From Diatrype stigma (Eukaryota > Ascomycota > Sordariomycetes > Xylariales > Diatrypaceae): a stretch of 64,000 bases of DNA. Shown one piece after another: positions 32,064 through 41,802 of this stretch. Position numbers and translations under genes: made by a program. Location: contig JAKJXP020000001.1 in assembly GCA_022225965.2 (NCBI GenBank), positions 1,302,001-1,366,000 on the forward strand, given 5' to 3'. Numbering within the stretch: the first letter of the stretch is position 1; every line of letters starts with the position of its first letter. The notes below the pieces were generated by a model that saw only the letters and a program-made list of their open reading frames with translations, was not told the DNA's origin and ran no database searches.

Positions 32064-34253
32064 ATGTGCTACATCACGCACCTGGATTGCCAGGTGTGCA
32101 AGGCCAAGGACAAATACATTTTCCACCCCTGCGAATCTTTTACAGAGGAGCATGTGGACCTTGCAAACAACGAACCCCTCCCACCTAGAGAACACTTCCA
32201 CTGCCCCGAGCTGACACTGCCGCTGCCTGAGGATGAGAGTACGAGCTACCACATCTGTGATTCGTGTCTTCGAAATGGCATCCTTTACTACCAGCGAACA
32301 GTGGCTATTGAGCAGCAAATCCAGCTCAATGAACGATATCATGCTTCCATGTATCCTGTTGCCCCACAATCGCCCCTTACTCCAGACATAGTAGAAGATG
32401 AAGAGGACGATCAAGAAGAGCGGAAACACGAAGAAAGGCGGGGGCTTTATTTAAGTGACAGTTCAGACGACAGTTCAGACGACAGTTCAGACGAAGATGA
32501 AGACGAAGAAGAGGAGATCGTCACTGTGGCAGAGAATGAGGGCGGGGCTATGCCGCTTGAGGAACAAGAAGAAGCCAACGAATCGGGCGAAACACGCTTG
32601 TTTCCGCGTGCATTCGAGACTGAGGGTAGGTTCCCTCCAAACTGGGAACACCTCACCCAACGTTTCAAGGATTCGGTTCGGATTACATACTGCACGGACA
32701 AGAACAAGGAAAAGAACCCCCAGGCCTCTGCTGATAAGGAGAAAGAATTGGGAGAGCAGTGGCAACTCAGGCTCGCCGACGAACCGTACCGCATGCTTAC
32801 CTTGTGGTTCCCATGCTGTACCATTTGCAAATACCCCTCCTTCAATCACAACGGCGGCATCGATGGGGTCGAGATGGAACCTAGCGCCATGCTTTGGAAG
32901 TGGCTCAAACGACTGCAACGCGAGAAAATGGTAGTTACTAGACTTGAGACAGGGTTCATCCATAAGCCTTGCGAGAAATGCATCAACAAGGAGGTCAAGC
33001 TTCGCCTCGACGTCCCCCAGTTTCTTGACACATGCTCGAATCCAGCGGGCTGGGGCGTATGGCACTGGTTGATGATGCGAGGAACGAGCTGGATACCATT
33101 CGACAGGCACGAATTACCAAATGTTGCCTTGCCTGATTCGCAGCCCTGGGAAAGTGAGGTCTTTCTACAGCTTATGACTGCGGGCTGGAAGGCCAAGAGT
33201 GGTGTTGCATGGGAAGACACAGTTGATTTGGGCCCCCCTGTTTCCTGCTCGGTTGTGACTAGCCTTCATCGAGAACCATTCTTGGATCTTTCCCAATGGA
33301 ACGAGTTCGCTGGCGTTTTTGGTCGCCGTGACCCAACTGTTAAGCCACCGACTCGATCTACCCATGCAGGAAAATCTCTACGTAACCCACCGACTCGATC
33401 TACTCATGCAAGAAAATATCCACGTAACGAGGCAAACGTACTCATGGGAATCGAAGGTGAACCTAGACAGGGAAGTCGGGAACCCACACCACCTACCCCA
33501 AAGCTTCCGGATTGTCCTGAGGTTCCCATTGGTGAAACCCGAACGTTGCGACAGTGGAACGCAAAACAGAAGGGGAGAGTAGTGGGTTCGCTCTATAGGC
33601 ACCCTCCACGTGAGCCGAAGCGTTTCTTTACTGTCAGAGGTGCTGTCATTGATGATAATGGACGTGCAGTCAATGCTTTGGGAAGAGCACGTGCTCTTCT
33701 TGCCTTGCAAGAACAAGAATCCCGTATCGAGCAGGCTGCATCCAACCAGGCATCTGCTAATTCGTCGCCGACAGTGACCGGTGATGTCGTCGAGTCTGCT
33801 GGACCGTCCCGAAAGCGACAAGCAAGCAGCGCCAGCCCTGGCCACAAGGCAAAGCGGGCACGTCCTGAAGAGGGCTCGGCAGATGGTTATCTCAGTCCTT
33901 CTACAGCTCCTAGCGGCGGACACTCATCTCAAGAGTCTGGCACACTGCGTAATCCGACTTACGACAAGGCCTCGAGCCGGCACGTGTCTCCAGAGGACAG
34001 AGACAACTATGATCTTTTCGGTAACAACGAAGCCAACCCGAGAACCGTATCCAGCCCGGCCAACAATGGTGCTGTCGCGACCTCAGTCAATGGCAGATCA
34101 GACAAGAACAACGAAGTTGATGGAGCAAATTCTAAGGATGCCCCAGAAGGATTCTTTTGCTCATGCGGTGACGGCTTCTGGCGCGTGAGGGACCTAGATC
34201 ATAACGGCCGTTTCAACTTTCCGCTCGGCTCTGAGGATGAGGAAGTCTTCTGA
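32064..34253 (+). CDS. unidentified acidic protein with Cys-pair motifs
   Basis: An uninterrupted frame of 729 residues starts at an ATG in a good context (ttcatcatgtg). I do not recognise the family. The N-terminus carries several Cys/His pairs (CQVCKAKDKYIFHPC, then HFHCPE and HICDSC). More pairs occur mid-protein (CCTIC, CEKC) and near the end (FFCSCGDGF), which suggests zinc binding. Residues about 110-175 are an acidic low-complexity run of repeated SSDD units. A near-perfect duplication of PTRSTHA occurs around codons 430-455. Basic stretches such as KAKRARPEE could act as nuclear signals. Codons are less GC-biased than in the neighbouring membrane and secreted genes. A nuclear or regulatory role would be guesswork. 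Confidence 0.75.
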   Translation: MCYITHLDCQVCKAKDKYIFHPCESFTEEHVDLANNEPLPPREHFHCPELTLPLPEDESTSYHICDSCLRNGILYYQRTVAIEQQIQLNERYHASMYPVAPQSPLTPDIVEDEEDDQEERKHEERRGLYLSDSSDDSSDDSSDEDEDEEEEIVTVAENEGGAMPLEEQEEANESGETRLFPRAFETEGRFPPNWEHLTQRFKDSVRITYCTDKNKEKNPQASADKEKELGEQWQLRLADEPYRMLTLWFPCCTICKYPSFNHNGGIDGVEMEPSAMLWKWLKRLQREKMVVTRLETGFIHKPCEKCINKEVKLRLDVPQFLDTCSNPAGWGVWHWLMMRGTSWIPFDRHELPNVALPDSQPWESEVFLQLMTAGWKAKSGVAWEDTVDLGPPVSCSVVTSLHREPFLDLSQWNEFAGVFGRRDPTVKPPTRSTHAGKSLRNPPTRSTHARKYPRNEANVLMGIEGEPRQGSREPTPPTPKLPDCPEVPIGETRTLRQWNAKQKGRVVGSLYRHPPREPKRFFTVRGAVIDDNGRAVNALGRARALLALQEQESRIEQAASNQASANSSPTVTGDVVESAGPSRKRQASSASPGHKAKRARPEEGSADGYLSPSTAPSGGHSSQESGTLRNPTYDKASSRHVSPEDRDNYDLFGNNEANPRTVSSPANNGAVATSVNGRSDKNNEVDGANSKDAPEGFFCSCGDGFWRVRDLDHNGRFNFPLGSEDEEVF

Positions 34254-35422
34254 TCTTGAGTGGACGTTAACCTGCCAGCCAAGCATGTATTCTGCTTTGG
34301 CGCTATGCGGTATAATTATTCCGCATGAAATTGCCAAGGACTTACAAGGCAGATATGACCTGCATATTCATGAGCATATTCATGGGGGGTTCTCTTACTT
34401 TTGAGGTTGTTTGTCTCCTTCAGATACGCTGAAGACTTCTAGAATGTCAAAGGGAGAAGGAAGTTTGCACAAGAAAGACCTTGGGAGCATGAAACTTGGT
34501 TGTTGCTGCACAAAGGATAGGCAGGTGCTCCCTACCTAGGTTGCCTACTGGAAGCAGCTACTATTGTAGGCAGCCGCTTTGGAGAGACCTCGGGATCGTT
34601 TTGGAGGCCTAGCACGGCAGGTGCTAGTCAAGACGGAAGTCACCTATAACTGGAACTGGCACTTCAGCTTGCTTGAGCATCTCCTGGGACCCCTTGATTC
34701 CCATGAGGTCAGAAAGGCACATGTACCAGAGGAAAAGGAGAAAAAAAAAAAAAAAAAAAGAGAGAGAGACAGAGAATGAGCAAAGATGGTTTTATTGTAC
34801 TGTTCAATTGTATTGTATTAGATACCAAGCTTTCGATGATGTATTTTCCTATTCTAGCAACTCTAGGTGCTGTCTACTTGCAAGTTCCATGTGACTGTGA
34901 TGGAAATATCGCGAAATCTTGTACTGTACGAAGTGGTTGTAATAACTGGAGGTACAGTGCGAAGACCTGATCTCAACATGGAGTTCGCGCCGTAGTTCAC
35001 ACGGCGGGGGATGCAACGCCTGCACTTGAGTCGTGCAGGGGCTGCAGGGGGTCGGGGTTCTGTAGGTGCGGCTACTGTATGTAGCTGTAGCTACGCGGCA
35101 CTTGACCCGCTTCCTACCAATTGCATCACTTTATGTCGTTGAGGTCCACGTAACGTTTGAAGCTGAAGACGAATCAGACCAACTAGAGCTTCATTAAGTT
35201 CCAAGGTTGAGAGACACCTTGCTCCTCCCCCCTCCCGTCCTGCAGGCAGCTTACTTGAAACTATAATATATCGAACTTGCTTCGTTCATTCTCGTCTTGT
35301 TCCCAGTTCCAGTTCCAGTTCCATCTCCGAACTCTCGTGAAGAACCACCCGATACTAGCAGAGGTGGTGACCCCAAGCTTTGCTGGCAGCTCTTGTTTGG
35401 GCCATCGCCATATTGCCGGAAA
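34254..35422. other. spacer before the KDEL-receptor-like gene
   Basis: No gene is seen. It contains an A run followed by GA repeats at 34741-34774, a G/C-rich imperfect hairpin zone around 34990-35100 and an (agttcc)n tract at about 35305-35322. The right end is the promoter and leader of the rightward gene starting at 35423. Confidence 0.5.
34741..34774. repeat. poly-A run grading into (GA)n
   Basis: About 19 consecutive A residues are followed by about five GA dinucleotides in intergenic DNA. No direct repeats or ORF beside it indicate a retroposed element. Confidence 0.8.
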
Positions 35423-36843
35423 ATGGCTGGATGGAACGTTCGTTGTGACCAAGCCCCCACAGCTCCAGAGCATCAGCTCAGCTAACATCTCTTCGACGTC
35501 AGGTTTTCCGAGTATTGGGAGATATCTCCCACATTCTTTCGAAATGCATCCTGATCTTTGCCATCCATCGTAACAGGAGCGCCGAGGGTAAGCAAGCACA
35601 TAGCTTGGTCGGAGCTAGAACCAACGAGCAACCAGCGAACCTCACCCGACCCTCGCGCAATCAAGAGAGCCCGTAGCTGATCGTGTATATGTATACTAGG
35701 CGTCTCTATGATAACACAGATCCTGTACGCCATCGTCTTCTGCTCGCGATACACCGATCTCTTTAGCGAGACCTACGCCTGGAACATATTCTTCAAGATC
35801 TTCTACATCCTGTCATCCATCTACATCATCGCCATCATGCGGTGGCAGTTCGCGCGCACGAGAGAGCGGGAGATCGCCTGGAAGCTGGGGGCCGCCGCGT
35901 TGGGCGGGTCGCTGCTGATCTCGCCGTTTGCCATGCTCATTCTCGAGAGCAAGGGGTCGTGGAGCATGTTTACGGTAAGCTGCCGTCATATACCTATACC
36001 TATACCTATACATATCTATGTACATGTCCGGAAGCTGATGACAGGTTCGCAAACCACAACAAACAGTGGATCTGGGACTTCTCGCAAATCCTCGAGTCGG
36101 TGTGCGTGCTCCCGCAGCTGCTCCTCCTGCGCCAGACGACGGTGCCGACGGTGATCGACTCGCTCTACCTGCTGACGCTGGGCGCGTACCGGGCGCTGTA
36201 CATCCTTAATTGGGTGTGGCGGGCCGCCGACTCGAACGACCGCAAGCCCAACGCCGTGTCGGTCGTCTTCGGCATCGTCCAGACCGCCCTCTACGCCGAC
36301 TTCTTCTGGGTCTACTACACGCGCCAGCGCGTCAAGCTGCGAGGCGGCGGCGTCGTCGACGCCGACGACATCCGCCGCGGCTGGCTGCTCAACCGCATCT
36401 TCGGCAACAAGCGCTTCCAGTCCGAGATCGAGGGCGACGACGACGAGGAGAGCGCCCCGGCCCTGGGTGGTCTGGGGCGGAACGGCAACAACGGCGATGC
36501 GGCTGCTGGTGCGCCGCCGTCCGCGCGCCGGTCCAAGTGGGGTGCCAGGGGCATCTCGGTCAGCGCCGACGAGGGCGTCTTCGAGGACCAGCAGCAACAC
36601 CGAGCCGCACAGCCGTCGGGCGCGAGCCGGAATGGGTTCAACGACGCTGACGATGCCGTTGACCCCGACGCTAGGATGAAGGACCCAGATGAGCTCGCGC
36701 GTGTTCTCGACGACGACGATGATGACGATGACGACAGCGAGGAGGATAGCGGCGAGGACGCAACCTTGCCGACAGCGGCGGGCAAAGGAAGTAAGAGCGC
36801 TGCCCCTAGTGGAGTAAACAATGGCAACGAATGGCGAGATTAA
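35423..36843 (+). CDS. ER-retention (KDEL/HDEL) receptor family protein with long acidic tail
   Basis: The exons are 35423-35437, 35503-35587, 35700-35974 and 36067-36843, giving 383 residues; the introns are 65, 112 and 92 bp, all in phase. The membrane domain (about 1-212) has seven hydrophobic segments and clear family signatures: NVFRVLGDISH, FCSRYTDLF, LESVCVLPQ and YRALYILNWVWR. Family members cycle between Golgi and ER and bind C-terminal K/HDEL signals. Counterparts of the human ligand- and pH-sensing residues R5, H12, R47, D50, E127, Y158, R159, Y162, W166 and R169 (numbering from memory) are present as R8, H15, R50, D53, E135, Y166, R167, Y170, W174 and R177. The position matching human E117 reads Thr. 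Receptors are usually about 212 residues; here a 170-residue tail rich in Asp, Ser and Gly follows. The first intron has a weak GTTCGT donor. It is probably a paralogue of the housekeeping Erd2. Confidence 0.88.
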
Positions 36844-37769
36844 GCCGCGCACTCTGAAGTAGAGCTGCTGGAGCATGACCGAACAGACGCACCCACGCAC
36901 CCACGCATCAGCTAGGGCCGGGGGAGCGCGAAGGAAAGAGAAAGAGGTGATAGGAGGATGATATTTTATCAGATGGATTGCAGCATTGTATGGAATACCC
37001 GGCTCCGCCGGCCGAAAAGTAAGATGGGGAGCTGAAGCATGACAAACAACGGTCGGCATTGGGTGCTTTGACTCGTTGTTTTCTTCTACTATACCTTGTA
37101 CATTACCATGACGACACTCAAATCACGCGAGATGATTGTTCGGCTGCTCGAACTATCGTGTCTTCGGCGCGAGGGAATTATGTATGAATCCAGCAATGAG
37201 TATTTTCGTGATCAAACATAAAACAAGACGTAAGACTACATTCAAAAGGTATATATCTATCTGCCTGCCCTCGGAGCTGCTGTTTGAGATGTCAAGACTA
37301 GGTATTTCGCTTGTTTATATATCTTCATGCTTCATCTACGCGAAGCATAGACGCTGTTGTGTGGGGGCTATCTGTTCAAACATGCTGTACATAAATACAT
37401 ATACACGCGTTTGAGTAAAACCCCTCTTCAATCCATGCAAGAGAACGCCAGGCCCATTCCGTTGAAACCCATCCTCCCCCCAAACGCCAAAGGAGTGAGC
37501 GCATACATCAAAATTGCATAAAGTACATATCTGGTCACGTATCCAACAATGCTATGTGCCCACAAGTAAAGTCCGTAAGCACAAGCGGGCGGGCCGGCGG
37601 GTATTCGTCTGCCTGCCTGTCAGCCGATTTTCGAGCGATCGTGTTTCACGTCCTCGCTCCTACAATACCCGCGTCCCATTCGGGTTCCTAATCGGTCCCT
37701 ATTTATGGTGTGTCTGGTCCGGTCTAGCTAGCCCCGGGTGCTATGTCTCAGTTCGACCTCGCCCGCCGC
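36844..37769. other. convergent 3' spacer
   Basis: This lies between the stop codons of the KDEL-receptor-like gene and the GH76 gene. It should hold both 3' UTRs. I see no gene. Confidence 0.5.
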
Positions 37770-39947
37770 TCAAATCGGCCGTCCGATCTTCCAGTACGCT
37801 CTCAGGAGGGCAACCCCACCGCTCTGCGTCTCGACGGTCCGGCCGCGCCCGCGCTCATTCGGATCGCCGCGCCCTGCAACCGGAGCCGGAGCCGGAGCCG
37901 GAGCAACTCCACGTCTCCGTTCCACGGGCTCGTCGCCGCGTCCCTTATCGCTGCTACTGCGAAGCGGCTTTTGCTGGCCTCCGGCGGCCCCATCATCACC
38001 ATAATCGTTATCCGGGAAGGCGACAGCCGGCCCGCCGACTCCATCTCCATCTTCGTGATCGATCAGGCCGAAATCGTACGGTCCCCGCCACAGCGTGTAA
38101 TCCGAGCTGTTCGCGTGCAGGTCGCGCGGCACGCCGTCGTCGGCCATCGTTGGCCAGGCGGCAGCGGCAGCGCTGTGGTTGCGGAAGAGGAGCCCCGCCG
38201 TCCACCACTGCCCGAACCGTCCGCGGGCATCGCGCGTGGCTAGGGCCGCTTTGGCGTTGTGCGCGAGCCAGCCGCGGTATGTGGCGCACGCGTCGTCGTG
38301 GGATTCCCGCGTCGCGTTGAAGGCTTCTTCCTCTTTAGCTTTTTCCATCGTGATCCGGACTTCCGATCCAGATTTCATACCCTGCTCGTTCTTCCCGGCT
38401 GCCCCCGCGACTGGGGGGAGCGGGGCGCAGAACGCTGCTAGGTGGTGGAAGTAGATGCCCTTGAAGGTGGTGGCGTCCTGGTTGCAGACGGCGCTGGCGT
38501 CGCAGGGGTCCTCGAGGATGCCGGCGCGGCCGAGACCCTGCCAGCGGGGGAGGGGGCGAGGGCGGGGATAGGTATGGGGATGGGGATGGGGTCCGGCCGT
38601 GCCGTCGTCATCGTTGTCTTCCACGAATGGCCGTCCCGTGCAAAGGTCCCAGCCCGTCGCCCGGATTACGCGCTGGATGAGCGCGTGGCCGTCGGCGAGG
38701 TACGACGGCGCGCCGGTGGCCTCCCAGAGCCCGCGCAAGCCCGTCAGCAGCACCCCCTGGTTGTACGTCAGCACGGTGTCCTCGCGCTCGTCGCACCGCG
38801 TGTTGTTGCTGCCGCTGTCGCGGAGCCCGCTGATGTGGAACCCGTCCGTGTACAGGCCCTGCGCGTCCGTCATGTTGGAGGCCGCGAGCCACCGGTAGCC
38901 GTCAATGGCGGCCTTGAGGTACTTGGGATCTCGGGTCGATCCGGATCCGCCTCCCACGTCGCGGGTTCCCCTTGATTTTTGCGAGGAGAAGGGAGACTCG
39001 ATATCGTCGCCCGGAAAATGCAGGTACATGGCGATGGAGGCGGCGATGAACAGCTCGTTCGTGATGGCGTTCTTGTACGGCAGCAGGCGCGGGTTCCAGA
39101 CCATGCCGCCGTCGCACAGCTCCGTGTCCCAGCCCTGGCTGGCGAGATCCCAGAAAATGCGCGCGCGGTGAGCAAAGGCGGGAATCCACGAGTTCCCGTG
39201 GTAAGTCTGGTTAGACATGACATCAAGTACCTGGGGAGGACTGGTCGAGCCGTCCGTGCGGAGTCCTGCCGCTGCCGCTGTCCCTGCCGCCGTAGCCTGC
39301 GAGTCGGGCGTAAAATGCAGCCCCGTGTGGGTGTTGAGAAACTGGACAGCCTCGAGCCATCCCAGCACCACCCAGAGCATATCGTCGAATGCCTCATGTC
39401 GGATGGAAAAGTCATCCTCGCCAAAGTAGTAACCGATGATGTGGGTGAAATACGAATCAATCAGGTTGCTCTTCAGCTTCCAATCAAGAACGCGGTTCTT
39501 GTCGTCGAACTTGACCGACGCCAAAGATTCCGACAGAGTGCGGATGCTACCGGAGACATGAGTCCCTACGACAGCCCGAGTCCAGTCGATCCCGTCTGGC
39601 CACGACCCCAGCCAGACTTCGTAGTACTCCTCTTGCAGGACGCCTAGCGCACTCAACATGTCATCTAGCAGACCAATCTCCGGCTCCGGGTGCTTGCCGT
39701 TTTTCGCAATAGCAGCTGTCACATCGTGAGGTAAGAAGCTCTCCAGCACAGCGGGGTCGCATTGCTCTCGGCTAGTGGCGAAGATCGAGCATTCTTCCTG
39801 CGCCTGCGCCTGCGCCTGCGCCTGCGAGGATGGTACAGAGCTGTCCGGAGCAGGTTCCCGATGTGGCCCAACTTGTGAAGCAAATGGTAACGATTGAAAT
39901 AGACCGAGAACGGCCAGGGAGAGCGTCCGCCGTCGACGTTGAGCCAT
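37770..39947 (-). CDS. secreted GH76-family glycosidase (alpha-1,6-mannanase-like)
   Basis: This is a single-exon frame of 725 residues, taken from the ATG at 39947 because it begins a signal peptide (MAQRRRRTLSLAVLGLFQ, cleavage near residue 22-25). The frame extends 17 codons upstream but without a signal. The catalytic domain shows the GH76 pattern: an adjacent Asp pair at 188-189 in EAFDDMLWVVLGW, then CDGGMVWNPRLLPYKNAITN, NELFIAASIAMYLHF, YTDGFHISGL and LTYNQGVLLTGLRGLWEATG, with GIYFHHLAAFC toward the end. Family enzymes act on alpha-1,6-mannan; fungal Dcw1/Dfg5 relatives process cell-wall mannan and GPI glycans. It is longer than usual because of a Gln-Ala repeat after the signal peptide, a His/Pro/Arg-rich insert near 450 and a charged Arg/Gly/Pro tail. 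No GPI-anchor signal is seen, so a secreted form is likely. Confidence 0.85.
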   Translation of the reverse strand: MAQRRRRTLSLAVLGLFQSLPFASQVGPHREPAPDSSVPSSQAQAQAQAQEECSIFATSREQCDPAVLESFLPHDVTAAIAKNGKHPEPEIGLLDDMLSALGVLQEEYYEVWLGSWPDGIDWTRAVVGTHVSGSIRTLSESLASVKFDDKNRVLDWKLKSNLIDSYFTHIIGYYFGEDDFSIRHEAFDDMLWVVLGWLEAVQFLNTHTGLHFTPDSQATAAGTAAAAGLRTDGSTSPPQVLDVMSNQTYHGNSWIPAFAHRARIFWDLASQGWDTELCDGGMVWNPRLLPYKNAITNELFIAASIAMYLHFPGDDIESPFSSQKSRGTRDVGGGSGSTRDPKYLKAAIDGYRWLAASNMTDAQGLYTDGFHISGLRDSGSNNTRCDEREDTVLTYNQGVLLTGLRGLWEATGAPSYLADGHALIQRVIRATGWDLCTGRPFVEDNDDDGTAGPHPHPHTYPRPRPLPRWQGLGRAGILEDPCDASAVCNQDATTFKGIYFHHLAAFCAPLPPVAGAAGKNEQGMKSGSEVRITMEKAKEEEAFNATRESHDDACATYRGWLAHNAKAALATRDARGRFGQWWTAGLLFRNHSAAAAAWPTMADDGVPRDLHANSSDYTLWRGPYDFGLIDHEDGDGVGGPAVAFPDNDYGDDGAAGGQQKPLRSSSDKGRGDEPVERRRGVAPAPAPAPVAGRGDPNERGRGRTVETQSGGVALLRAYWKIGRPI

Positions 39948-41802
39948 CTTGTTAACTACTGAGTACTTAAACAGGCACCTAATGAACAGATGTCTCAAGA
40001 GAATAGGGCCTACGAGAGTGGAGAGCGAAACATGACGAACAAGACGAACAACTAGCTAAAGCGCACAACAAAGCAGACTTCAGACTTGAGATCCTGTACG
40101 CTGAACACCTACTGCAGAGTGATGAAGAACTTGGAAAGAAAGTCTGCGATTTAAGATGCATTGGATGAAACAGAAGTTCCAGTTTAGTTCAACTTGGGAC
40201 CGGCATTTCCAACTGGCCCCGTGTGATCGTCACTGGAGATAGCCTAAAGTTGCCTAACTTCCAGCTACCACACGGTCGGATCCAATCAACGTTAGTGGGT
40301 GTTAGGCTTTAGCACTGTTAGCACTGTTAGCACTGCTAGCACTGCACTGCAAGCCTAGCCCCCGCCAAGTTGCTGGGCCGGCTTGAGCGGGGTAGTTAAT
40401 AGGGGTAGTTAATACTGCACTATATTTGGAGATATTTAGATCAAGCTCGTATCTACAGTTCACGGAGGTGTTGGTGGGTAACAGTTACGACAGTGATGAT
40501 AGTTCTACAACGGAACACACCAGCAGGATGACTGCTTTGTGACTTATGTGCTGAGAGTTCGAGGCGAGCTGATTATATGATATATGATTGGGTAGTGCGA
40601 TGGCCAGTGCTTTATCTTGACAATCAAAACCCCCTAAAGGTGGAAGCTGATCGATCCGGGGTACAGCGGCATCTCTAGTGGACCCCGAACCTCCGTTCAA
40701 AAGGACGGAGGTCCGCATAAAGTACCGAGCGGAGGCAAGTAGGCGATATGTGTGAAAGATATCGATGGTTTGCAGACTTATAAAAACATGTCTTCGTTCT
40801 GTTGTTGATCGGTTTTACGCCTATAATTTCGGTTCTCTGTTAGTTAAATGAGCCGTCCTACCAAAAGGTAGCTGGAAGCCTGGATTCTACAGGACATAAA
40901 GGATTGCTATGTCTAGCCCATACGTGGGTTTGAAATGCCCTGAAAAACACCGTGTTATACCAGTCATCGAAATATATTCAAATCTCTGGGTGTACAGATT
41001 ATCGAATATACCTCGATACTCTGTATAGCTATATGTATCATTAAACAAACGTCACAGTCGATCCAGTTATCGCCAAGCCGAAGAGCACGCGTTACTGTTA
41101 GGTGAGTCGGGGATACTCGACCTCACAGGGTTGAACTCTAAGGATGTCTAAGCAACCAAGGCATCCCCGATCAATAAATAGCACGATTGCCAATACCCAG
41201 TTCCTGCAGCTACCCGTCCTTTGCTTGGATAAGACAGGTGGAATTGGCAGTCAAGGGCGTTTCCGTTAATTTGAGTCAAATCGAAGCTTCTGGACTGCAA
41301 TCCCTGCTTTCCCGCCAACCCGTCAATATTGGGAACTTGAAACATGCTACTCCTCGCCACTACTTAGCCTAGTTGATTGTTTCAAGCATCTGGGACTACC
41401 AAACATCCTCAATTCGCTTGGCCCTGGTGCCTGCCGCCGGTCCTATGAGATCTATATCTCAAACCTTGGCACTATAACCAATACAAGCCATCGAAATGAG
41501 CCGGGGGTGGGACGACATCTTCAAAGGGGCCGGAGGACCTTACGGTCGATACGGCATCACGAAAGCGCAGCTATAAAGCGAAGGGAAGCCATCATCATGG
41601 CTTGATCTTGCCTATTCCCGGCTCTCTATCCGACGTGTATTGCCCTGCATTCATTCATTCATTCAGTCTCTCGTTTGCTGTCTTGAAGACATTTCCATTC
41701 TTTTCCGTCCCCCGTCCCCCGTCCCCGAATCTTATATTCGCTCTCTTTCATCCAGTGTTCGCACTCCGTCCGAAACGAACCAACTAGTTACACATAGCGA
41801 AG
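39948..41802. promoter_or_regulatory. divergent promoter region between two secreted-protein genes
   Basis: This spacer of 1.85 kb holds the promoters of the leftward GH76 gene and the rightward secreted-protein gene. It contains a short tandem repeat at 40308-40350 and, in the leader of the rightward gene, a (ccccgtc)n tract at about 41708-41728. I see no supported ORF. Confidence 0.55.
40308..40350. repeat. 9-bp tandem repeat (gttagcact)n
   Basis: Four consecutive units of tagcactgt/tagcactgc are flanked by ggctt on the left and aagcc on the right, so the array sits at the tip of a short potential hairpin. It lies about 360 bp upstream of the GH76 start codon. Confidence 0.7.

Noticed and set aside
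32447..33923. Several minus-strand frames of 130-207 codons
   Set aside because: They are antisense shadows of the 729-residue plus-strand gene.
35277..35573. 98-codon plus-strand frame before the KDEL-receptor-like gene
   Set aside because: It overlaps exons 1-2 in another frame. The spliced frame gives a far better family match (NVFRVLGDISH).
36016..37059. 347-codon frame on the minus strand
   Set aside because: It runs antisense to the KDEL-receptor-like gene and follows the GC-rich codon pattern of that gene. It has no motif and extends into the 3' spacer only by chance.
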